64,000 nt of DNA from Elephas maximus indicus (taxonomy: Eukaryota; Chordata; Mammalia; Proboscidea; Elephantidae), in contig NC_064846.1 of NCBI RefSeq assembly GCF_024166365.1, positions 26,247,866 to 26,311,865 of the forward strand, given 5' to 3'. Under the pieces are notes generated by a model. The model saw only the letters and a program-made list of their open reading frames with translations. It searched no databases and was not told the DNA's origin. A program made the position numbers and the translations under genes. Below are positions 43,501 to 64,000 of this stretch, piece after piece. The first letter of the stretch is position 1. Each line of letters begins with the position of its first letter.

Positions 43501-45489
43501 AGGGGGTGCTCTCGCCCCGGCCCCCCTCCTCCAGCGCACCCTCCTGAGAGCTCTAAGGCCCCAACACAAAAACCAGGAGAGGAGGAGCGATGGATGGAGG
43601 AGAGTGGGCAAGCCGTGAGCCTCCTCCTGCCACCTGTGCCCTCGGACGGGACACCAGGGCGTGCTACCCGATGGCGCTCCCAGAGCCGCAGCCGCCGCCG
43701 CGCCTAGGCCTAGACCCTCCCCCTGCCTGGACCCCTGGGACACCCCGGAGGGAAGAAGCTGGAGGAGGAAAAGAAGGGGGTGGGGAACGCTGCACACACC
43801 ACCCCGGGGCGGCCTTCCTTTCTGCGCGCCCCGACTAATGTCTTCTGTCCCGGGCCCCCACCCCCACTTTCTCCGAGTGCCAGGGGTCAGCGGGCAGGTG
43901 GCAGAGCTGGGGAGGACAAAAAGCGCTGTGCCTAAGGCATCTCCGGGGCTCTTCGGCATCGGAGCAACGCAGCTCGTGGTGGGGGGTGTGCGGTGTGGGG
44001 GGTATACCTCTTTCACCTCGCGGCGGCGGGCAGCTGAGCCGCGCCTCCACGGACCCCCTCCCAAGCCTTGAGCTAAACGGGATGCTCTGTCTTATTGAGT
44101 GAGCAGGTGCACCCGCGGGCCTCAAGGAGCGGGAGAGGGCTCTGCCAAGATACGCAGAAGGGTGTGGGGAGTCCGTGCAGCTGAGAGGAGGGAGCGGGGG
44201 CGCGGGTGGGTACGCGTGTGTGTCTAGGGCCAGATGTAGGGGGGCGCGTGCCAGGCGCCAACCTCCCCTCATCACACCACGAGCACCCATCCTCTGAATG
44301 TTCAGGAGAGCGGCTCCCATTGGCTGCAGCAGTCGGTTGTGTTTAGCTGGCCAATGGGGAAGGCTTGCCGCGGGAGAGGGCCATGAGCGGGTAGGAGAAG
44401 GGGGGAAGCGAGTGGTGGCAGCTCCAGCAAAAGGGGACTTTGTTTCTGGGGCTAACCATTACGGGCCCAGGTGGAGGGATCTTGGGACATGGCATAAGCC
44501 CCACAGTGCCTTGCATTGCCGGGTCCTCCATATAACCATAATTCCTTCCAGAACGGTGAACGTTCAAAGTGAGTTGGAAACCCCTAGGTGGGTTCACCCC
44601 CCTGCGACTGAATGTAAAACAAAATGGTTGGTTCTAATTTGCCAGAAGCCTAGATTATGCTTGGAAGGTAATAAATGAACACAACTTTATTACGGTACTG
44701 GGGGCAGCTTCCCAAAGCTTACTAATAATCACACATCTTGGTCAAGGTCAATGCTCCCTCTCCCGAAAGTGATTTGCAGGTTCAGAGTTTGTCTGAAATC
44801 AACCTTACTGAGTTACAATTGAAATTCAATAAAGTGCACCTATTTTATGTTTGTTTTTAAGACCTTCCGCCTCCCCACCCATTTCATAGGCTAAGGCAAT
44901 ATCAACATATGCCAATAGCTCCGACACAGGAGTTACTGCTAATACCACCAAAGTCGTGGATTCAAGGAGCACTGCAAGCTGCCATCTTATTTGTGTGTGA
45001 GGCTGAGATTCAGGAAGAGACAAACGTGTGACTAGTCCATTCCCAACGAGAGAAAACCAATTCAGTGCATCAGTGGCAGATCTGTAAATGGACTGGAATA
45101 CTGAATACTCAACCGAGTTCACTACTCAAAATGGTTGGGAAAACAGGGTCTATATAGCTAAGTTAGCAAGCGTTATTTATAGCTAACCCCCTTATCACAT
45201 AAATGTGTCACCCATGTCTGAAACCCTAGATTATACTATTCAAGCATCAGGGGAGGATTTAATCATAATTGGCTAATCCAAGGTCATCATATGGATACCA
45301 ACTGCCATTGTACAGTGTGAATAGCCATCAACTTTACACAACATTTTGGTTTTTTGATTGTCTGATGTCTAGATAATAGTTTGCCGGATCATTCACCACT
45401 GTATTTGAAGGAAATACTCATTATCTACCCAAGAACAGCTGTATGAAAAGTGGGAGGGGGTAATTATTAGGCATATCCTGTAGGTAGAG

Positions 45490-45725
45490 GGAGGTCACTG
45501 GGTGGTACAAATAGTTTGTGCTCAACTGCTAACTTAAAGGTGCTAACCTATAAAGGTGCTTACGTGAAGGTTGGCAGTTCAAACCCACCCAGCAGCACAG
45601 CAGAAGAAAGGCCTGGTGACCTGCTTGTTAAGATTGGAGCCTAGAAAACCCTATGGGCAGTTCTGCTCTGTAACACATGGGGTCGCCAAGAGTCGGACGG
45701 CAATGGGTTTGGATTTGTTTCTTTG
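45490..45725 (+). mobile_element. AfroSINE long form
   Basis: Exact 10-bp duplication gtaggtagag at 45480-45489 and 45726-45735. A partial internal duplication of the head is visible ('aaaggtgctaacctataaag', 'gtgcttacgtgaaggttggc'). Confidence 0.9.
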
Positions 45726-46479
45726 GTAGGTAGAGTGGAAAGAGGCTTTGCCAGCTCATAGCCAGAATTAATGCTAACTTCCTGAGAGATATATAAAAAG
45801 AATTTACACCTACATAATAAGATTATTTATCTGGCAAAAACTTGTCACTGAGTCTGAGGATTCACACTGTATTTGGGTAGAAACTTTGATTCCTGGAAAT
45901 GCAGTGTTTCAAGATGGGCACCTTGCCATATTAAAAAGTGTATTTTACCTCTGTGGGGTGAGATTTTTAGGTGGCTTTCACTTATATTTTTTGAAATTAG
46001 TTCAATGTGTGTATATTTTGCAAAAAAACACACACAATTTTTAATTAAAAGGATAAGAAAACTACCTCATCGCACCATGGCAAAAAAAAAAATGAAATGT
46101 GCTATACTGTGCCTTTTCTGTTTTGATTATGCATCGTTAAATGATTGTCTTTTGAATACACACAGTTGTTTTCATAGGTACTTGATTATCATAGTGTTTT
46201 CCAAAGCCTCTTTCACCAACAGATATGTTTAACTTTGTATTTAATCAAACCATGTTTATTACTAGTTTTTAGAAACATCAATAATCATCAATGTCTGTAA
46301 GGTCTTTAAAATATTAAATTAATATGAGTAATTTTTACCTCATTGTGGAATTGATATTTTCAATATTACCACCTCCCTCCAAAGCAGCAGTAGGTAAAAT
46401 ATAACTCATTTCTGAACATTAATCTATTCTGCTTAATAGTTAAGGGAACCTTAGATAATTTCCACTCAAGGCTGCTTTG

Positions 46480-46660
46480 CACTATGGAGACAGGAAAAGG
46501 AGGGACTTTAAAGCCAGGCAGCCAGGGGTAGCTTGGGCCAACTATTCAGCCTCTTCAACAAGTCTGAAAGGGGACGTGAGAATGAAAAGCAATGATGTCT
46601 GTAAAGCACCTGGCCCAGGGCCCAGCATTCAGTAGATGCCCAGTAAATGACTCCTTCCCA
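46480..46660 (+). mobile_element. MIR SINE
   Basis: 'ctttaaagccaggcagccag', 'aatgatgtctgtaaagcacc' and 'agcattcagtagatgcccag'. Confidence 0.65.
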
Positions 46661-46999
46661 CCCTAAACCCAACGACAGAGGCATGGCCTAGTAGGGGACA
46701 CGCAGGGGCGGCAGCTGGCAGTGAAGGCCCTGCATACACTGCTGATCTGGCCAGATGTGAGCCTTGTGAGGACGCTGGGGTGTGGCGCCATCCTGGGCTC
46801 CACAGATGTTATTTTATTACCCAGGGGCTTCTCTGCGTGGGCTTGTGGAAATTTTAATAAAAGGAAATTAAGTGCCAGCTCCAGAAAAATAAATAAAGAC
46901 TGCTTCCTGGGTTAAGCTGCCTAAACAATGCCTCCATAATTTCATTCCCTATCCACATTCCATGCACACACACACACAAGATTAAGCTACTTCATCACT

Positions 47000-47835
47000 C
47001 ACAAGATTATGGCCAAACTCTTTTTGACAGTTCAAATCTGGCCCCATCATACTTACCAGTCCTCACCGCTTCTTCCTAGTCTGAATTCTCTGCCCCAGAC
47101 ATATTGGTTTCTCTTTGTCCCCTGGAAATGTGCTGAGTTTTGTTTGTATACCTCTAAGCCTTTTAATTTAACACACGGTGGTGCTTCCTATAAAACGCTT
47201 CACAAACATTAACCCATTTAATCTTCATAACAACCCTATGAGATTGGTAGACACAATTAAATGACTTGCCCAAGGTCACATAGCTTAGGAAGTGGCAGAG
47301 CCAGGATTCAGCTTAAGGTGGTCTGGATCCAAAGTCGACGTGCTTAGCCACTAAAAAGGTTACCTTTGGTCACAATAGATTCACCACTTGAAATATCATT
47401 CCTCTTGCTCCACTGTCTATTTGAATTTTACTACTCATCCTTGAAGGCACAGCTCATGTAACACTTCTTGCATGAAGTCCTTCCTTAGTCATTCCAGCCC
47501 ATACTCTTCTCTTGCTCTGGCACTACACCAAAAAAAAAAAAAAAAAGTTTTCGTGGAGTCAATTCCGACACATAGTGACCCTGTAAGACAGAGTAGAACT
47601 GCCCCACAGAGTTTCCAAGGAGCACTTGGTGGATTCCAACCGCCGACCCTTTGGTTAGCAGCCATAGCACTTAACCACTACACCACCAGATACAATTTAT
47701 AATTTGAATAAGCAGTATATGTCATCTCCCCAACAAGACAGTGACCACTTCCTATACTTTTTCTATCTCCCAAAGCCCCTTTCACAGTACAGTCCAAGTA
47801 GCAAGTGCTCAGTAAATACGTGCTGAATGAATATG
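47000..47835 (+). mobile_element. L2 LINE 3' end with MIR and AfroSINE inserts
   Basis: L2 phrases 'aaatctggccccatcatact', 'cttgaaggcacagctcatgt' and 'caagtagcaagtgctcagta'. An antisense MIR (47190-47365, 'gacttgcccaaggtcacata') and the SINE at 47547 interrupt it. Confidence 0.65.
47547..47689 (-). mobile_element. AfroSINE, short type, antisense
   Basis: Follows an A-run at 47529-47546. 'gagtcaattccgacacatag' to 'aaccactacaccacc'. Confidence 0.9.
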
Positions 47836-47886
47836 TCACCCGAATCTTTGAAAAAAGCATATGCTATTTTTTTTTATGCTCTGCAT

Positions 47887-48083
47887 GGAGCCCCTGGGTG
47901 GTGCAAAGGGTTAATGCGTTCATCTGCTAACTGAAAGTTTGGCTGTTCGAGTCCACCCAGAGATGTCTCGGAAGAAAGGCCTGGCAATCCACTTCCACTG
48001 AAAACCGTAAGGAGCACATTCTACTCTGGTAGACATACTCAGGTTGCCATGAGTTGGAACTGACTCCACAGCAACTGGTTTTA
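47887..48083 (+). mobile_element. AfroSINE long type
   Basis: 'cctgggtggtgcaaagggtt', 'ttcgagtccacccagagatg', 'gaaaggcctggcaatccact'. Flanked by gctctgcat (47878) and the similar gttctgcat (48085). Confidence 0.9.
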
Positions 48084-48131
48084 CGTTCTGCATACAGCAA
48101 AAAATTATTTCTAATTTAGCTTACATGTGAC

Positions 48132-48518
48132 ATGTTCAAAACAGCGCCTCACCCTACTCCTCCCAAAATTGTGAAGCTCTGCTTAGGATTTCTCTCACAG
48201 AAAGTCTGTGAAGCACGAACTCGTTTTGCCAGCATCCTGCTCTCAAACACGGAAGCCATAATAGCAGGAGACGAACCGCAGCACCTGGTACAGCATCCAG
48301 GATACAGAATTGCACAATATAAATGGGATATCGGGAAAAGGAGAGCGCTGAGGGACCACTTGTCCCGGAAACAGGGGTTGGATGCGGAAAGTGGCAGCAA
48401 TTTGCAAAAGATGGAAGTCTACTCCGGATCTGGGAAGCCAGGTTCCCCGCCTTGGACCTATGGAAAGACTGGAAGTGAACTCAATTCAGACAGTCCGAAA
48501 AGCTTAGTATCTAGCTAG
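48132..48518 (+). other. Unassigned 128-codon open frame upstream of AIFM1
   Basis: ATG at 48132 to a stop at 48516-48518 in repeat-free sequence about 500 bp before AIFM1 exon 1. The product would start MFKTAPHPTPPK and end SPKSLVSS, with no motif, signal peptide or membrane segment that I recognise. It may be a chance frame or part of an upstream transcript. I do not claim a gene. Confidence 0.15.
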
Positions 48519-49033
48519 TGGCTAAAACAGAACAAAGCGTGGTGCCGGGTCCACGCTGTGTGAGGTGCTGTTATCAGTTCCTGCCATCGAAACAGCGGCT
48601 GCAGTAGCCCCAACCGCCAGGCAAAGAGGACTCACAGGTCCCTCCTTGGCCAGCTTTTCAAACTCGCTCAGGCCAACGCGTTGTCATCAACACGCGGACA
48701 CTCGAAACCAGGGACCGGGATCTTTGCCAGTGGTTAGTAGCTCGCGCATGAGTACATTGTCCTTGGTCCTCTGCGGCACGTTTCCCCACGCCGGCCAATC
48801 GCAGTGCGGCGTTGAATGCGACGCCTGCGCAGTCAGCCCCCGGTCGCGTTCCGTTCCCCTGCTCCCGCACGCTGCCTGGAACTGTCCAATGCTCACGCGG
48901 AGCCGGGAGGTGGAGCCTGCGTAGTGTGCGTGGGAAGGGAGGGGCGCGAACAAGCGCCCACGGTGTTTGACCCGGCCGTCGGCGAGGCAGAAGACAGGGA
49001 AGGAGGAGGCGACCCAGAGGAGCTGTGGCCGAA

Positions 49034-63294
<14,261 letters not shown>

Positions 63295-64000
63295 GTGAGT
63301 ATTCACCTTACCTCTCCTGTGACTTGAGACTCAGTGTATGAAGGGAAAGTTATAAACAGTTTAGGTGCTGTGTTTTAAGGATATCTTCTAGAAGCAATGA
63401 GGCTGTAAGGTTGTAAGCTTCCAGAAACAATGGTATTAGCCCAGAACTGGGAGGCATTTGTTAAAGAATTTGGGTGGAATTTGGTTTAAGAATATAATTT
63501 GGGAAGACTGTGATTTTTGTTTTTCTTTATGTTAGACTCAAAAGGCAAGCTTTTTAAGAAAGGCCAGCTTGGTGATTACAACTGTTGGAAAAGAAATGAA
63601 AGCTGTTTTTTCAAGGAGGAAATTCTTTGGGTCTGTTTTGTTCCCCTTTTGAGTCTTTGGAGTTTCAAGTTATTAAAGATATATTTGTTTTCCTAAAGCA
63701 TATAGCCCTAGCAGTCACTTCCATGCCAGATGATTTGCTTGATTTTTTTTCAAAGAGGAACGAATGCTTTCGTCCTTTAATAAGCCAAACAAACTCTGGG
63801 TGGGCGATTTGCATTGCTTTCCTCAGTAACACCTCCTTATTCTTGAACACTATGTAATAATCCCCAGTTGACCTACTGGGTTTCCCCCCTTTATTGCTAA
63901 CAAAAGGTGAAACTGAACTTGGTATTTTCCTGTTGGTCATTAGGAAATTAATGGGAAGGGCAGAAGCAGTAACCTGTACTTTCTGGAAATAACTAAACAT
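63295..64000 (+). other. AIFM1: AIFM1 intron 3 (start)
   Basis: Intron from donor GTGAGT to the window edge. No repeat or exon recognised; the antisense open frame crossing 63665-64000 has no visible domain. Confidence 0.7.

Larger units (their letters stand above)
42950..44330. promoter_or_regulatory. RAB33A: RAB33A CpG island and 5' region
   Basis: Dense CpG around and upstream of RAB33A exon 1, unlike the AT-rich surroundings. Includes the (GT/GC)n tract at 43438-43500, GC boxes and an ATTGG at 44319-44323 (CCAAT on the RAB33A strand), with a second CCAAT on the other strand at 44351-44355. Transcription starts presumably lie within it; the exact site cannot be read from sequence. Confidence 0.8.
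44331..49033. other. Spacer between RAB33A and AIFM1 (head to head)
   Basis: Nothing recognised in 44650-45478 or 45740-46475 (AT-rich). Repeats: SINE 45490, MIR 46480 and 47190, L2 47000-47835, SINEs 47547 and 47887. 48130-48520 is repeat-free and precedes the AIFM1 CpG island. Confidence 0.6.

Noticed and set aside
43228-44064. 278-codon open frame on the minus strand upstream of and overlapping RAB33A exon 1
   Set aside because: Several frames are open on both strands here because the CpG island is GC-rich. The frame overlaps RAB33A exon 1 out of register and shows no domain.

Overview
This is mammalian nuclear DNA, almost certainly from an afrotherian (most likely an elephant or close relative). 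The window is littered with tRNA-headed SINEs of the AfroSINE type (about 38 recognisable copies or fragments, roughly one per 1.7 kb), with RTE-type LINE pieces and with poly(A)-tailed retroposons that I associate with elephant DNA. Three spliced genes can be read and all match conserved mammalian genes in the order known from human Xq26.1, so this is probably X-chromosome sequence. No bacterial-type features (operons, RBS, CRISPR) apply.

Layout. (1) 1-14.2 kb, + strand: the 3' part of ZNF280C, a C2H2 zinc-finger gene. Seven coding exons (136-12340) encode the last 272 residues; the last two exons carry only 37 and 16 coding bases. A 3' UTR of about 1.9 kb, with an AfroSINE inside it, ends near an AATAAA at 14211. 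(2) 14.2-32.6 kb: a tail-to-tail intergenic stretch made largely of repeats: a MaLR-type LTR element with both LTRs, two kinds of poly(A)-tailed retroposon, a reverse-transcriptase fragment of an RTE LINE, MIR and L2 relics, and a solo LTR with a clean target duplication. (3) 32.6-44.3 kb, - strand: the complete RAB33A gene, two coding exons (43094-43351 and 32715-33170) giving a 237-residue Rab GTPase with all G-box motifs and a CPC prenylation end; exon 1 sits in a CpG island. The 9.9-kb intron carries an L1 split by a 190-bp mariner-like MITE. (4) 44.3-49.0 kb: head-to-head spacer between RAB33A and AIFM1. (5) 49.0-64.0 kb, + strand: the 5' part of AIFM1 (apoptosis-inducing factor, mitochondrial): CpG-island promoter, exon 1, two mutually exclusive versions of exon 2 (ubiquitous 2a and the version known from brain, 2b), and exon 3; the rest lies beyond the window.

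The three genes have no shared pathway; they are neighbours by conserved synteny. ZNF280C is a nuclear zinc-finger protein, RAB33A a vesicle-trafficking GTPase, AIFM1 a mitochondrial flavoprotein. I found no convincing unknown protein-coding system. The most informative non-genic items are structural: the MITE dated by its L1 host, the two-LTR MaLR, nested SINE insertions with target duplications, a 4 x 35-bp tandem expansion inside one retroposon, an RTE reverse transcriptase read in one frame with a YADN in place of YADD, and inverted SINE pairs in AIFM1 introns. Exon boundaries were set by hand from splice sites, phase and remembered human proteins; repeat names rest on recognition, not on a library search.
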